From positions 18,211-82,210 of the forward strand of contig DATGQE010000041.1 in the NCBI GenBank assembly GCA_035304345.1: 64,000 nt of DNA. The letters are read 5' to 3'. A program made the position numbers and the translations under genes. Shown here in pieces: positions 17,684-28,744 of this stretch. Below the pieces are notes generated by a model. It worked only from the letters and a program-made list of their open reading frames with translations. It did no database searches and was not told the DNA's origin. The stretch is from IDS-8 sp035304345 (lineage in GTDB: Bacteria; Pseudomonadota; Gammaproteobacteria; Steroidobacterales; Woeseiaceae). Every line of letters starts with the position of its first letter. Within the stretch, counting starts at the first letter, position 1.

Positions 17684-19624
17684 TCAGCGTACCCGGGCGG
17701 CCGTACCGGCCAGGCGCGCCTCGAACGGCGAGGCCGGCAGGCCCTCGCGGTTGTACAGGGTCGCGGGCGGATTGTCGGCCCAGGCATAGCGCACGGCGAC
17801 GGGATCCGGCACCGCCTCGCTCGAGACGATCACGCGCGCACCATCGATGCGTGCCTGTGCCCACCGCCATTCGCCGTCCGCGCCGGCGACCGCGAACCCC
17901 TCCAGGGTTCCGCCGCGCGCGACGAGGCCGCTGCCGGCGTGGTCGAACGCGACAATGAGGCGCCTGCCCTCGCGCTGCAGGTCCCGGAACAGCGGTCCGG
18001 ACGCGACCACGTCGCGCTCGCCGTACGCGACCTTGCGCGCGGCGAGCGCCAGCCGCTCGCCCACCGTCTTCTTGTCCTCCGGGTGGATGTCGTTCCAATC
18101 GCCGACGTCGATCGTGACCGCCATCGCCGTCATCGGCACCGCGAGAGCGCTGCGCTGCGCCTCGCGCAGCTCCGCCCACGCGCTCTCGACCGGCTCCTCC
18201 GAGGCGGGCAGGAAGCTCGCGAGCTGCACGAACAGGAACGGGAAATCCCCCTGGTTCCACCGGCTGCGCCACTCGCGGATCATGGCGGGGAACAGGCGCC
18301 GGTACTCGTCCGCACGGCCGACGTTCGACTCGCCCTGGTACCAGATCACGCCCTTGATCCGCATCTTCGTGAGCGGCGCGAGCATGGCGTTGTAGAAACC
18401 GAGCGGCTGCCGCCATTCCACGAACTGCAACGGCGGCAGCGGCTCGGCGGGCGCACCCAGCCGGTAGCGCCACGTGCCGGAGAGGTCGATGCGCGTATCC
18501 CCGACGCGGAGCTCGTACGGTTTGCCCTCGACGAAGCCGCCCGGTTCGTGCCCGTGCACGACCAGCCGCACGACGATGACGTTGTCGCCGGCCTGCAAGA
18601 CGCCGGGCGCGACCGGGTAACGGCGCGGCGGGTACTCGTAGGTCGTCTCCCCGACCCTGGTGCCGTTCACCCACACGACGTCCGCGTCCACGAGCCGTCC
18701 GAGCTCCAGCATGGCGGGTTCGCCGGCAAGCTCTTCCGGCAGCGTGAGCTCGCGCCGGAACCAGACCACGCCAGCGACGGCCTCCAGGCTCGTCGCGTCG
18801 GCGATCGTCCCCGGCAGTTGCGCCACGCTCCAGCCGTCGTCGCCCAGCTCCGGGCGCTGCCACTCTCCGCGCAGGCCCGCGTCGCGCGCATCCAGCACCG
18901 CCCGCCAGCGCTCGGCGGTGCGGCGATCGCCCTCGATCAGCGATGCCAGGTACTCGTCGTCGCGAAAGCGCAGCGCCGTCTCGAGGTAGTGCGGGTACTC
19001 CGCGAGCGCCTCCTCGCTCATCCAGCCCTCCGCGGTGCTCCCGCCGTAGTTGCTGGAGAGGATGCCGATCGGTACCCCGTAGCGTTCGTGCAGCTCGCGT
19101 GCGAAAAACCAGGCCACGGCCGAGAACTCGAGCACCGTCTCCGGGTTCGACGCGACCCACTCCCCGGCGTCGAGGTCCTCGTGCGGGGCGTGGAAGTCGT
19201 AGCCGCGGGGCACGTCGAACTGGCGGATCAGCGGGTAGTCGGCGTTCGCCACGTCCTCCGCGAAACGCTCCCGGATACGGCCCATCCAGAGCTCCATGTT
19301 GGATTGTCCGCCGGCCACCCACACGTCGCCGAACCACGCGTCACGCACGGTCACCTCGTTCTCGCCGCGCACCGTGAGCTCGTGAGGCCCGCCCGCCGGC
19401 TGTGCCGGTAGCAGCAGGTGCCAGCGGCCGTCCTCTGCCGTGCCCGACGCGACTGCCTCGCCATCGAGCAGGACCGTGATGGCTTCGCCCTCGTCGGCGA
19501 AGCCCCAGACGGCAACCTGGACGTCGCGCTGGAGGACGACACCGTCGGAGAGGAGCCGCGGCAGCCGCACCTCCGCCGCCACCGAATACGAGACCAGCAA
19601 AAGCAAACAGAAAACCAGGCGCAT
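17684..19624 (-). CDS. SGNH-family (sialate O-acetylesterase-like) acetyl esterase, exported
   Basis: A 646-aa exported esterase of the DUF303/sialate-O-acetylesterase family. Signal peptide at 1-17 (LVFCLLLLVSYSVAA), block I GGQSNMEL with nucleophile S108, an inserted beta-sandwich (about 240-370), and the catalytic Asp/His in DWNDIHPEDK near the C-terminus; WYQGESNV is a further block. In xylan loci such proteins remove acetyl groups from xylo-oligosaccharides, which would suit the GH10/GH43/GH3 set here (inference). It follows GntP after 26 bp on the same strand. The exact ester substrate cannot be read from sequence. Confidence 0.85.
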   Translation of the reverse strand: MRLVFCLLLLVSYSVAAEVRLPRLLSDGVVLQRDVQVAVWGFADEGEAITVLLDGEAVASGTAEDGRWHLLLPAQPAGGPHELTVRGENEVTVRDAWFGDVWVAGGQSNMELWMGRIRERFAEDVANADYPLIRQFDVPRGYDFHAPHEDLDAGEWVASNPETVLEFSAVAWFFARELHERYGVPIGILSSNYGGSTAEGWMSEEALAEYPHYLETALRFRDDEYLASLIEGDRRTAERWRAVLDARDAGLRGEWQRPELGDDGWSVAQLPGTIADATSLEAVAGVVWFRRELTLPEELAGEPAMLELGRLVDADVVWVNGTRVGETTYEYPPRRYPVAPGVLQAGDNVIVVRLVVHGHEPGGFVEGKPYELRVGDTRIDLSGTWRYRLGAPAEPLPPLQFVEWRQPLGFYNAMLAPLTKMRIKGVIWYQGESNVGRADEYRRLFPAMIREWRSRWNQGDFPFLFVQLASFLPASEEPVESAWAELREAQRSALAVPMTAMAVTIDVGDWNDIHPEDKKTVGERLALAARKVAYGERDVVASGPLFRDLQREGRRLIVAFDHAGSGLVARGGTLEGFAVAGADGEWRWAQARIDGARVIVSSEAVPDPVAVRYAWADNPPATLYNREGLPASPFEARLAGTAARVR

Positions 19625-19650
19625 CCCCTTCCATCCTCCTCAACGCAGGT

Positions 19651-21009
19651 TCATGCGAGCGGGAAAGCCAGCACGAGCAGCACGGTCATCGCCATGCCGA
19701 CGCAACCCATCAGCGCCAGCAGCAGCGTCCAGGTCCTGAGCGTCTGCGCCTCGCTGAGCCCGCCCATGCGTGCAAAGATCCAGAATCCGCTGTCGTTCAT
19801 CCACGAGCCGACCAGCGAGCCGCTGCCGATGGCGGTCGCGAGGTACACCGGGTGGAACCCGAGGCCGTCGAAGTCGACCATCGCGACCAGCATGGCGGAC
19901 GAGACGATCATCGCCGCGGTGCTCGACCCCTGCGCGAACTTGAGCAGCGCGGTCACGACGAACCCCAGAAACAGCACGCTGATGCCCGCGGCCGCCGAGT
20001 CACCGGCCAGCCCCTGGATGGCGGGCGCGAGCTCCGCCGCCCGCAGGGCGGCCCCGAACGCACCGCCCGCGCAGGTGATCAGCACGATCACGCCGCCCGT
20101 CATGAGGGCGTCGCCCACGCCCTCGGCGAACCCGGAGAAACCCGGCCTGCGCAGCCGCCACCACGTGAGCAGGGCGACGCAGGTGGCGAGCAGCAGCGCC
20201 ATGTCGGGGCTCCCGAGCACGTGCATCGCCTGGACCCACCCGGGCGCGCCCGCGCCTTCGAGCCCGATGGCGCCGAGCACGTTCGCCCCGGCGATGAGGC
20301 CGACGGGCAGTGCAATGGGCGCCAGCGACTCGAGCGCGCCGGGCAGCGGGCCGGACCGGGTCTCCGTCTCCGGGGACAGCCCGGACGGTGCGAGGTCCGG
20401 CATGCGCGTGTCGCTCCACGCCGCGAACCACAGCCCGGCCAGCGCCGCCGGGATGCCGGCGGCCATGCCGGCGAGGATCATCACGCCGATTTCGATGCCG
20501 AAGGTGTTCGCGACGAGCAGTGGCCCGGGCGTCGGCGGCACGAGCGCGTGCGCGGAAGCACAGGTAGCGGCCGCCACGAGATACCGCACGTAGTGCCGGC
20601 CGTTCTGCCGGTACATGGAGCGCACGAGCGGCACGAGCAGGAAGAACACCGTGTCGAAGAACACGGGGATCGCGAGCGTGAAGGCGCTCGCGGAGAGCGC
20701 ACCGGCGCCGCGCTGCCTGCCGAACAGGCCGAGGAACACCGCGACGACGCGGTCGGCCGCGCCGCTCGCGGCCATCGCCATGCCGATGATCGCGGCAAGC
20801 GCGATGATGACGCCGATGCCGCCCGCGGTGTCGCCGAACGCTTGCGCGACACGCGGCACCTTCTCCGCCCACTCGCCGGGCGCGAGCAGGCTGACGACGA
20901 GCGCCGCGGTGATCAGCGACAGGAACGCGTGCAGCCTGAGCACGATGATGCCGCCGATCACGATCGCGAGCCCGACGGCGAGAACGAGGAACGGGTACCC
21001 GGTACTCAT
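19651..21009 (-). CDS. GntP-family gluconate/sugar-acid:H+ symporter
   Basis: Inner-membrane permease of 452 aa with about a dozen hydrophobic segments and the GntP hallmarks VPPTPGPLLVANTFG and GSWMNDSGFWIFARMGG. The family imports gluconate, idonate and related acids with protons. In this locus xylonate, aldonates or uronate-derived acids are plausible. It is first in a two-gene unit with the esterase. Its ATG faces the FAH gene across only 52 bp, so the two divergent genes share a compact promoter region (GGTATATCC core) in which I find no xyl-box. Confidence 0.9.
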   Translation of the reverse strand: MSTGYPFLVLAVGLAIVIGGIIVLRLHAFLSLITAALVVSLLAPGEWAEKVPRVAQAFGDTAGGIGVIIALAAIIGMAMAASGAADRVVAVFLGLFGRQRGAGALSASAFTLAIPVFFDTVFFLLVPLVRSMYRQNGRHYVRYLVAAATCASAHALVPPTPGPLLVANTFGIEIGVMILAGMAAGIPAALAGLWFAAWSDTRMPDLAPSGLSPETETRSGPLPGALESLAPIALPVGLIAGANVLGAIGLEGAGAPGWVQAMHVLGSPDMALLLATCVALLTWWRLRRPGFSGFAEGVGDALMTGGVIVLITCAGGAFGAALRAAELAPAIQGLAGDSAAAGISVLFLGFVVTALLKFAQGSSTAAMIVSSAMLVAMVDFDGLGFHPVYLATAIGSGSLVGSWMNDSGFWIFARMGGLSEAQTLRTWTLLLALMGCVGMAMTVLLVLAFPLA

Positions 21010-21061
21010 TCCGCCCGCTCCCGGTATATCCTCACGGCTGACTTTGCGCCGGGAGGCATGG

Positions 21062-21906
21062 ATGATCCTGTACCGAACCGCAGCGGGACCCGTGCTCGCG
21101 AAAGGCGACCGCCTGCTCGCGATCGCCCGTGACTGGCACGAGCTGGTGAACGACGACGCGCTGCACGATTCGCTGCTGCGCCACTGCCGGGAAACCCGCG
21201 ATCACGATCCCGCGCTCGCGGATCACGTGCGCCGGCCGCTGCCGCCCATCGGCGAGCGCCAGGAGCTGTGGGCCGCCGGCGTGACCTGGTATCGCAGCCG
21301 TACCGCGCGCATGGAAGAGTCGCAGAGCGCCGGCGGCAGCGATTTCTACGACCGGGTGTACGACGCCGAGCGCCCGGAGCTGTTCCTGAAAGCCACGCCG
21401 CATCGGGTCGTCGGGCCCGGCGAATCATTGCGCCTCCGCGCCGACTCGGCGTGGATCGTGCCGGAGCCCGAGCTCGTGCTGGTGATCACGCGCACCGGGC
21501 GCATCGTGGGATTCACGGTCGGCAACGACCTGAGCTGCCGCGACATCGAGGGCGAGAACCCGCTGTACCTGCCCCAGGCGAAAGTCTTCGATCGCTGTGC
21601 CTCCCTCGGACCGGGTATCCTCGTGGCACCCGAGCCGCCCGGGCCCGAAACGGAGATCCGCATGACGATCGACCGCGGCGACGAGCGCGTCTTCGAGGGT
21701 GCCTCCGCCCTCTCGCAGATGAAACGGCGTCCCGGGGAGCTGGTCGATTTCCTGTTCCGCGAGAACAGCCACCCCGAAGGCTGCATGCTCATGACGGGGA
21801 CCGGCATCGTGCCGCCTGCGGAGTTCAGCCTGGAACCGGGTGACCTCGTTTCCATCACGATCGACGGCATCGGCACGCTCGCGAATCCCGTCCATCGCGT
21901 GCCTGC

Positions 21907-21910
<4 letters not shown>
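21062..21910 (+). CDS. FAH-family sugar-acid enzyme (2-keto-3-deoxy-acid dehydratase-like)
   Basis: A 282-aa fumarylacetoacetate-hydrolase-fold protein. The metal-binding and fold motifs are present: ELVLVITRTG, VGNDLSCRDIEGENPLYLPQ, RRPGELVDFLF and MLMTGTGIVPP. This subgroup includes 2-keto-3-deoxy-pentonate dehydratases of oxidative pentose catabolism, which would agree with GntP across the divergent promoter and TRAP beside it; other FAH reactions are possible. The start is ATG 21062, with GGGAGG 5 bp upstream; an out-of-frame ATG at 21058 is rejected. Its TAG shares the bases CTAG (21907-21910) with the stop of the convergent dctM. Confidence 0.75.
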
Positions 21911-23198
<1,288 letters not shown>

Positions 23199-23202
<4 letters not shown>

Positions 23203-23696
23203 AACGCCGCTCCGTCCGCGGGTGAAGGGCGGCCCGGCTCCTCGAACAGCGCGAGGGAGGCATACACGACGAGCATCAGGCCGCTGAGCGGCAGGCTCAG
23301 GTAGACGACCCACATCGGCAGCTCGAGCGCAGCGGAATACTGCCCGAGCTCCAGCGACAGCCCGATCAGGCTCAGCCCGCCGCCGAGCAGCACGACCACC
23401 GAAAACAGGATCACGGCAGCGTGGATGAAGCGCGCCTGCACACGCCTGGCGCCCGGCGAAAGCTTCTGCGACAGGAGGTCCAGGCCGAGGTGCATCTTCA
23501 CGTGGTAGGCGTACGCCCCGCCGAGCAGGCCGATCCAGATCAGGAGGAAGCGCGCGAGCTCCTCGGTCCAGGAGCTCGGGCTGCCGAGCACGTAGCGCGA
23601 CACCACCTGCCAGGTGACGCAAGCCACCATGACCGCGAGGAGCAGGGCGAGCAGGCCGCGGAAGATCCGGTCTATCGCATTGACGACGGCCCGCAT
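23199..23696 (-). CDS. dctQ: TRAP transporter small permease DctQ
   Basis: A 165-aa four-helix membrane subunit: segments around LLALLLAVMVACVTW, FLLIWIGLLGGAYAY, VILFSVVVLLGGGLSLI and YLSLPLSGLMLVVYA. The motif SSWTEELARFLLIW is diagnostic for DctQ. It starts at ATG 23696 in an ATGA overlap with dctP and ends in a GTGA overlap with dctM, so the three subunits are tightly coupled. Confidence 0.9.
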
Positions 23697-24700
23697 CAAT
23701 GGAACGCCCGGATACGCTCGATCAGCTCGCCGACCGCCGTGCCATCGAAGAGCGCGTGGATGCCGTTCACCTGCCCTGCGAACGCTTCCTTGTCCGGGCG
23801 AATCACGCGCGCGCCGGCGGCCTCCACGGCCGCCAGCGCAACTTCCGTTTCCTCGCGCCACAGCTCGCGCTGGTACGCCACCGACTCGTCGACGGCCTGC
23901 TGCAGCCATTCCCGTTGCTCGGGCTCGAGCCGCTCCCAGACGTACTGGCTGATGAGGAGGATGTCCGGCACGGTGGTGTGCTCGTCCAGCGTGTAGTACT
24001 TCGCCACTTCGTAATGCCCGGACAGGTAATAGCTGGGCGGATTGTTCTCGGCGCCGTCCACCACTCCCTGCTGCAGCGCCGTGTAGATCTCGCCGAAAGC
24101 GATCGGCGTGGGCGCCGCGCCGAAGCTCGTGACCATCTGCAGCGCGGCCTGGCTTTCCTGCACGCGGATCTTGAGCCCGGCCAGGTCGCCGGGTGCCTCG
24201 ATGGGCTTCGTCACGGTGTAGAAGCTGCGGCTGCCGGCGTCGTACCAGCCGAGCCCGCGCAGCCTGACCCGCTGCGGCGCGAGCAGGAGCTGCTCGCCGA
24301 TCTCCGAGTCGAGCACGGCGTAGTAATGCGCCTCGTCGCGGAACAGGTAGGGGACGTTGAAGATCTTCATCTCCGGCACGAAGCCCTCCAGCGGGCTCGT
24401 GGAGACTTTCGTCATCGCGATGCTGCCGATCTGCAGGAGCTCGATCAGCTCGCGCTCGCTGCCGAGCTGGCCACCGGCGTAGACCTCGAGCCGCATGGTG
24501 CCCCCGGAGTGATGCTCGAGCCGCTCGGCCATGTACAGCATCGCACGGTGCACGGGATGAGTGGCCGACAGCGCGTGCGCCATCTTGAGCTCGACGACGT
24601 CGTCCTGGCGGCCACAGCCGGCGAGCGCGGCCACGAGCCACAGCGCCGCGAGCGCGGACGCGATGCACCGGCGGTAGCGCTGGCTAACGGCGCGGCGCAA
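23696..24700 (-). CDS. dctP: TRAP transporter solute-binding protein DctP (lipoprotein)
   Basis: A 334-aa periplasmic receptor. The N-terminus is a lipoprotein signal with lipobox LAGC at C29, so it should be membrane-tethered, which is less usual than free DctP. Family segments: MRLEVYAGGQLGSERELIELLQ, with the acid-clamping arginine region GLKIRVQES and the TALQQGVVDGAENNPPSYY stretch. It starts at TTG 24700, overlapping the end of the LacI gene by 17 bp; no ATG or GTG fits the signal peptide. Co-transcribed with the xylA/xylB side of the operon through the LacI gene. Ligand unknown, probably a sugar acid. Confidence 0.88.
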   Translation of the reverse strand: MRRAVSQRYRRCIASALAALWLVAALAGCGRQDDVVELKMAHALSATHPVHRAMLYMAERLEHHSGGTMRLEVYAGGQLGSERELIELLQIGSIAMTKVSTSPLEGFVPEMKIFNVPYLFRDEAHYYAVLDSEIGEQLLLAPQRVRLRGLGWYDAGSRSFYTVTKPIEAPGDLAGLKIRVQESQAALQMVTSFGAAPTPIAFGEIYTALQQGVVDGAENNPPSYYLSGHYEVAKYYTLDEHTTVPDILLISQYVWERLEPEQREWLQQAVDESVAYQRELWREETEVALAAVEAAGARVIRPDKEAFAGQVNGIHALFDGTAVGELIERIRAFH

Positions 24701-25772
24701 CGTTCACCTGCGGCCGCAGACGCGGCGGGGCGTCCGACTGCCGCCTGACCAGCTTGAAATCCAGGAGCACGTGGCGCGCTTCCTGCCGGTTGCCCTCGCG
24801 CAGCGCCTTGATCTTCTGCACCAGCAGCTCGACGGCGGCACCCGAGAGCTCGACGATCGGCTGGCGGATCGTCGTGAGCTCCGGCCAGATCGTGACGGCG
24901 AGCGTGGTGTCGTCGAAGCCGCAGACGGTGAGGTCCCCGGGGACGTCCAGTCCGCGGCGGTGCGCGACGGCGACCGTGGCGGCCGCCATGTCGTCGTTGC
25001 TCGCGAAGATGGCGGTCGGCATCGGTTCCAGGTTGAGCAGGTGGTCGGCCGCCTCGAGGCCCGACCGGTAGGTGAACAGCCCCTGCACCTCGAGCTCCGG
25101 GGCGTGCGGCAGCCCGGCTTCGGCGAGCGCCGCGCGGTAACCGGCCAGCCGCCGCTCGCTCGCGAGCTGGTTCGGGTGGCCGATGATGAAGCCGATGCGC
25201 TTGTGGCCGAGCGAGATGATGTGCCGCGTCATCGTGAGCGCCGCCTCGTAATCGTCGATGCTCACGACCGAGATGTTGTCGCGGGGGCAGCTCGAGGTCA
25301 CGATCACCGCGGGCGTGTCGGTCGTTTCCAGCACCTTCAGCACCTGCGGCGAATCAGCGAGAGGCGGCGACAGCAACACCCCGTCGGCGCCGCCGGCGCG
25401 CAGGCGCCGGATCGCGTCGTCCGCATCGTCACCGTCGCTGCACTTCTCGACCAGGAGCTGCACGTTGAGGGCGCGGGCCCGCTCGAGGCTGCCCACCAGG
25501 AACTCGCTCAGGTAGGCCGCGCTCGGGTTGGTGAACAGCAGCGCGATGTGGATCTGGGTGGCACCCGCGAGGCTGCGCGCGGCCTCGTTGGGTGCATAGC
25601 CGAGCTCGGCGATGGCCGAGTTGACGAGCTCCCGCGTCTCCTCGCGCACGTTCGCTTCGTTGTTGATCACGCGGGAAACGGTCATCGGCGAGACGCCCGC
25701 GTGGCGGGCCACGTCGCTGATGGTCGGCGCGCTGCGGCGCCGCCGCGGCCGGCGTTTGGATGGGTGGCTCAC
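24684..25772 (-). CDS. LacI-family transcriptional regulator 1 (xyl-type)
   Basis: A 362-aa LacI/GalR repressor: helix-turn-helix at about 17-38 (TISDVARHAGVSPMTVSRVI), hinge region to about 70 (APNEAARSLAG), then a periplasmic-binding-like effector domain with ASNDDMAAATVAVA and VCGFDDTTLA. It starts at GTG 25772 after a Lys/Arg-rich extension. It sits between xylA and dctP in the xylose operon, whose leading promoter carries a xyl-box. The recognition helix has PMT as in GntR-type regulators that bind TGTTA half-sites, so it is the better candidate for the TGTTAGCGCTAACA-like boxes (inference). The 105-bp gap before it has a TATGAT -10 (25841-25836) and an AACGCGTT palindrome (25841-25848), suggesting an extra promoter. 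Confidence 0.9.
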   Translation of the reverse strand: MSHPSKRRPRRRRSAPTISDVARHAGVSPMTVSRVINNEANVREETRELVNSAIAELGYAPNEAARSLAGATQIHIALLFTNPSAAYLSEFLVGSLERARALNVQLLVEKCSDGDDADDAIRRLRAGGADGVLLSPPLADSPQVLKVLETTDTPAVIVTSSCPRDNISVVSIDDYEAALTMTRHIISLGHKRIGFIIGHPNQLASERRLAGYRAALAEAGLPHAPELEVQGLFTYRSGLEAADHLLNLEPMPTAIFASNDDMAAATVAVAHRRGLDVPGDLTVCGFDDTTLAVTIWPELTTIRQPIVELSGAAVELLVQKIKALREGNRQEARHVLLDFKLVRRQSDAPPRLRPQVNVAPRR

Positions 25773-25877
25773 GACGCCGTTCCGTCCTTCTTTTCCTGTA
25801 CGTGCGTGCAGCCGGTGCTGCTGAACCGGTCACGAATCATAACGCGTTCCGGTGCGCCAGTGGCAGTCGTCGCCGCC

Positions 25878-27221
25878 TCAGGCCCGCCGGATGTAATCAT
25901 TGACGATGTTCTCCAGCCACTCCTGCTTGCCGCTCCTCTGCTCGGGCTCCCCGTTCTCGACGGCGAAGGCGCGCAGGTCCGCGAGGGTGAGCTTGCCGCT
26001 CTCGAACTCGCGCCCGCGGCCTTCGTCGAAGCTGGCATAGCGGCGCTTCCGGAGCTCCGGCAGCGGCGACTTCGTGAGGAGCTCGTGCGCGATCAGGAGC
26101 CCCCGGGCGAACGTGTCCATGCCCCCGATGTGGGCGATGAACATGTCCTCCAGGTCGGTGGACTCCCGCCTAACCTTGGCATCGAAATTCAGGCCGCCGG
26201 TCTTGAATCCGCCGTCGGACAGCACGACCAGCATCGCCTGGACCGCGTCGTACAGGTCGGTCGGGAACTGGTCCGTATCCCACCCGTTCTGCGGGTTGCC
26301 GCGGTTGGCGTCGATCGAGCCGAGGAGCCCGGCGTCGGCGCACATCTGCAGCTCGTGGGCGAACGAGTGCCCGGCGAGCGTGGAGTGATTCGCCTCCACG
26401 TTCACCTTGAAGTCCTTGTCGAGCCCGTAGTGCCGCAGGAAGCCGATCACCGTCTGCGCATCGGAATCGTACTGGTGGTACATCGGCTCCATCGGCTTCG
26501 GCTCGACCAGGAACGTGCCCTTGAACCCGATCGACCGGCCGTAATCGCGTGCCAGCCCGAGGAAAGTCGCGAGGTGGTCGAGCTCGCGCTTCGTCTGGGT
26601 GTTGAACAGGTACGCATAGCCTTCGCGCCCGCCCCAGAACACGTAGTTCTCGCCGCCGAGCTCGACGGTCGCGTCGAGCGCCGCCTTGACCTGCGCCGCC
26701 GCGTGCGCGACGACCGCGAAGTCCGGGTTCGTGGCAGCCCCGTTCATGTAGCGCGGGTGCGAGAACAGGTTCGCCGTCCCCCAGAGCAGGCGCACGCCGG
26801 TGGCCTTCTGCAGCTCCTTCGCCCTGGCGACCATGCGCTCGAGGTTCTTCTCGCTTTCCACGATCGACGCCCCTTCGGGCGCCATGTCGCGGTCGTGAAA
26901 GCAATAGAACGGCACGCCGAGCTTGGTGAAGAACTCGAAAGCCGCGTCCATCTTGTCTTCCGCGCGCCGCAGCGGATCGTCGGCCGTCTTCCAGGGATGA
27001 AGCCGGGTGCCGGGGCCGAACGGGTCCGCGCCCTCGGCACAGAACGTGTGCCAGTAGCAGACCGCGAAGCGCAGGTGCTCGCGCAACGTCTTGCCGCCGA
27101 CGACACGATTCTCGTCGTAGGCCTTGAAGGCGAGCGGGTTGTCCGAATCCGGACCCTCGTAGGGAATTTTCCCGATGCCCGGGAAGTACTCCCGTTCTCC
27201 GATGTAGATGCTGTTGGTCAT
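25878..27221 (-). CDS. xylA: Xylose isomerase
   Basis: D-xylose to D-xylulose, 447 aa, cytosolic, group II (long) type. Active-site segments: YCFHDRDMAPEG (catalytic His/Asp), LLWGTANLFSHPRY, FLVEPKPMEPMYHQYD (metal-binding Glu) and KVNVEANHSTLAGHSFAHE, plus GSIDANRG. The downstream segment GLNFDAKVRRES carries the second metal site. It starts at ATG 27221, 13 bp after xylB. Together with XylB it takes xylose released by GH3/GH43 into the pentose phosphate pathway. Confidence 0.97.
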   Translation of the reverse strand: MTNSIYIGEREYFPGIGKIPYEGPDSDNPLAFKAYDENRVVGGKTLREHLRFAVCYWHTFCAEGADPFGPGTRLHPWKTADDPLRRAEDKMDAAFEFFTKLGVPFYCFHDRDMAPEGASIVESEKNLERMVARAKELQKATGVRLLWGTANLFSHPRYMNGAATNPDFAVVAHAAAQVKAALDATVELGGENYVFWGGREGYAYLFNTQTKRELDHLATFLGLARDYGRSIGFKGTFLVEPKPMEPMYHQYDSDAQTVIGFLRHYGLDKDFKVNVEANHSTLAGHSFAHELQMCADAGLLGSIDANRGNPQNGWDTDQFPTDLYDAVQAMLVVLSDGGFKTGGLNFDAKVRRESTDLEDMFIAHIGGMDTFARGLLIAHELLTKSPLPELRKRRYASFDEGRGREFESGKLTLADLRAFAVENGEPEQRSGKQEWLENIVNDYIRRA

Positions 27222-27234
27222 GTCGTCAGGGCTG

Positions 27235-28734
27235 TCAATGTGTGAAAAGTGGGGTAACTTGCGTCACGGCCTGCCGGTACGCCGCGTAGAGCTCCGCGTA
27301 GCGATCGGCCGTGGCGGCGTCCGGCTCGGCGCACAGCGCGTCGTTGCGGGTCAGGTGAACGGCGGCGATTTCGGCGATCGACGCCGATGAGTCCTCGCGT
27401 ACCTCGAGCGCCCAGAGCGCCTGGAGCGCGGCGCCGAATGACGCGCCCTCTGCCTGCTCGAGCACGGTGACCGGCAGCCGGCAGACGTCGGCCACGATCT
27501 GCCGCCAGACGGCGCTGTTCGCCCCGCCACCGGTGAGGACGATCCCGTGGCCGGAAACGCCGAGCTCCCGCAGCCGGTCGAGCCCGTAGCGCAGCGCGAA
27601 CGTCGCGCCTTCCACGGCCGAGCGCAGCAGGTGGGCCGGGCTCGCGTTGTGGGACGAGAGCCCGAGGACACATCCGCGCGCCCGCGGCAGGTTGGGGGTG
27701 CGCTCGCCGTTGAAGAACGGCAGCGTGATGAGCCCCCCCGCGCCGGTCTCCACCCCGGCGATGTCGTCGTCCAGGTTACGCGCAGACCTGCCGACCAGCG
27801 CGCTCACGAGCTCGGTGCCGAGCGTGCAGTTCATCGTGCACACGAGCGGCAGCCAGCCGCCGGTCGAGCTGCAGAAAGCGGCGATCTCGCCTTGCGGGTC
27901 GACGATCGGCCTGTCGGCGTGCGCGAACAGTGTACCCGAGCTGCCGAGGCTCATCGTCAGCCTGCCGGCGGTCACGTTGCCGGTGCCGATGGCGGCCATC
28001 ATGTTGTCGCCTCCGCCGGTTGCCACGGGCACCCCGGCGGGCAGGCCCCACTCTTCCGGCGCGGCGGGCGTCGTCTCGCCGATGAGCGCGTGCGCTTCCT
28101 CGAGCGGCGGCAGGCACTCGGTGAGATCCCGCTCGTCGTCGACCGCCGCGAGCAGCTTCTCGCTCCACTGCCGGCGGCGCACGTCGAAGAAGCCCGTGCC
28201 CGAGGCATCGCCGTATTCCATGCACGTGCGCCCCGTCAGCAGGTAATTCAGGTAATCGTGCGGCAGCAGGATGCGCGCGAGCCGCGCGTAGAGCTCCGGG
28301 TGCGCTTCCTTGAGCCAGCGCACTTTCGACGCGGTGTAACCGACGAGCACCGGGTTCCCGGCGTACTCGATGCAGCGCTCACGGCCGCCGCAGGCCTGCT
28401 CGATCGCGTCCGCCTGTGCCTGGGTCGACGTGTCGCACCAGAGCTTGACCGGTGCGAGCACCGCACCCTCGCCGTCGAGCGCGACGAAGCCGTGTTGCTG
28501 CCCGGACACGCCGATCGCCTGCGCCGTCCGGCGCACGTCCTCCGGCACCTGCCCGAGCGCGTAGCGCAGCGCCGCGGTCCACCACTCGGCGCGCTGTTCG
28601 GCACTGCCGTCCGCGCGGCGCTCGAGGGCAAGCGGCGCCGACGCGCTGCCGGCCACGCGGCGCGCCTCGTAGTCGTAGAACAGCACCTTGAGGCTCTGCG
28701 TGCCGAGATCGATTCCGAGCACCGTGCGGGTCAC
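27235..28734 (-). CDS. xylB: Xylulokinase
   Basis: FGGY-family kinase of 499 aa; ATP plus D-xylulose to xylulose-5-phosphate. Signatures: phosphate-binding GIDLGTQSLK at the N-terminus, GVSGQQHGFV, catalytic-base region TGGGDNMMAAIGTG, MSLGSSGTLF, and ATP site LTGGGANSAVWRQIVADV. The GTG start (28734) has a GAGGGGG ribosome-binding site and lies 10 bp after manD. XylA follows 13 bp later. Confidence 0.96.
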   Translation of the reverse strand: MTRTVLGIDLGTQSLKVLFYDYEARRVAGSASAPLALERRADGSAEQRAEWWTAALRYALGQVPEDVRRTAQAIGVSGQQHGFVALDGEGAVLAPVKLWCDTSTQAQADAIEQACGGRERCIEYAGNPVLVGYTASKVRWLKEAHPELYARLARILLPHDYLNYLLTGRTCMEYGDASGTGFFDVRRRQWSEKLLAAVDDERDLTECLPPLEEAHALIGETTPAAPEEWGLPAGVPVATGGGDNMMAAIGTGNVTAGRLTMSLGSSGTLFAHADRPIVDPQGEIAAFCSSTGGWLPLVCTMNCTLGTELVSALVGRSARNLDDDIAGVETGAGGLITLPFFNGERTPNLPRARGCVLGLSSHNASPAHLLRSAVEGATFALRYGLDRLRELGVSGHGIVLTGGGANSAVWRQIVADVCRLPVTVLEQAEGASFGAALQALWALEVREDSSASIAEIAAVHLTRNDALCAEPDAATADRYAELYAAYRQAVTQVTPLFTH

Positions 28735-28744
28735 GTGAGCCCCC

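Noticed and set aside
24673..24690. GGTAGCGCTGGCTAAC, resembling a xyl-box, at the LacI-1/dctP junction
   Set aside because: Lies inside coding sequence, the right arm is displaced by two bases, and there is no promoter next to it.
25841..25848. AACGCGTT palindrome upstream of LacI-1 as autoregulatory operator
   Set aside because: Only eight bases and unlike both operator classes; noted in the LacI-1 entry but not called.
24771..27245. 824-codon open frame on the plus strand opposite LacI-1 and xylA
   Set aside because: Runs antisense across two certain genes and their promoter; low-complexity Arg/Gly/Val/Glu composition.
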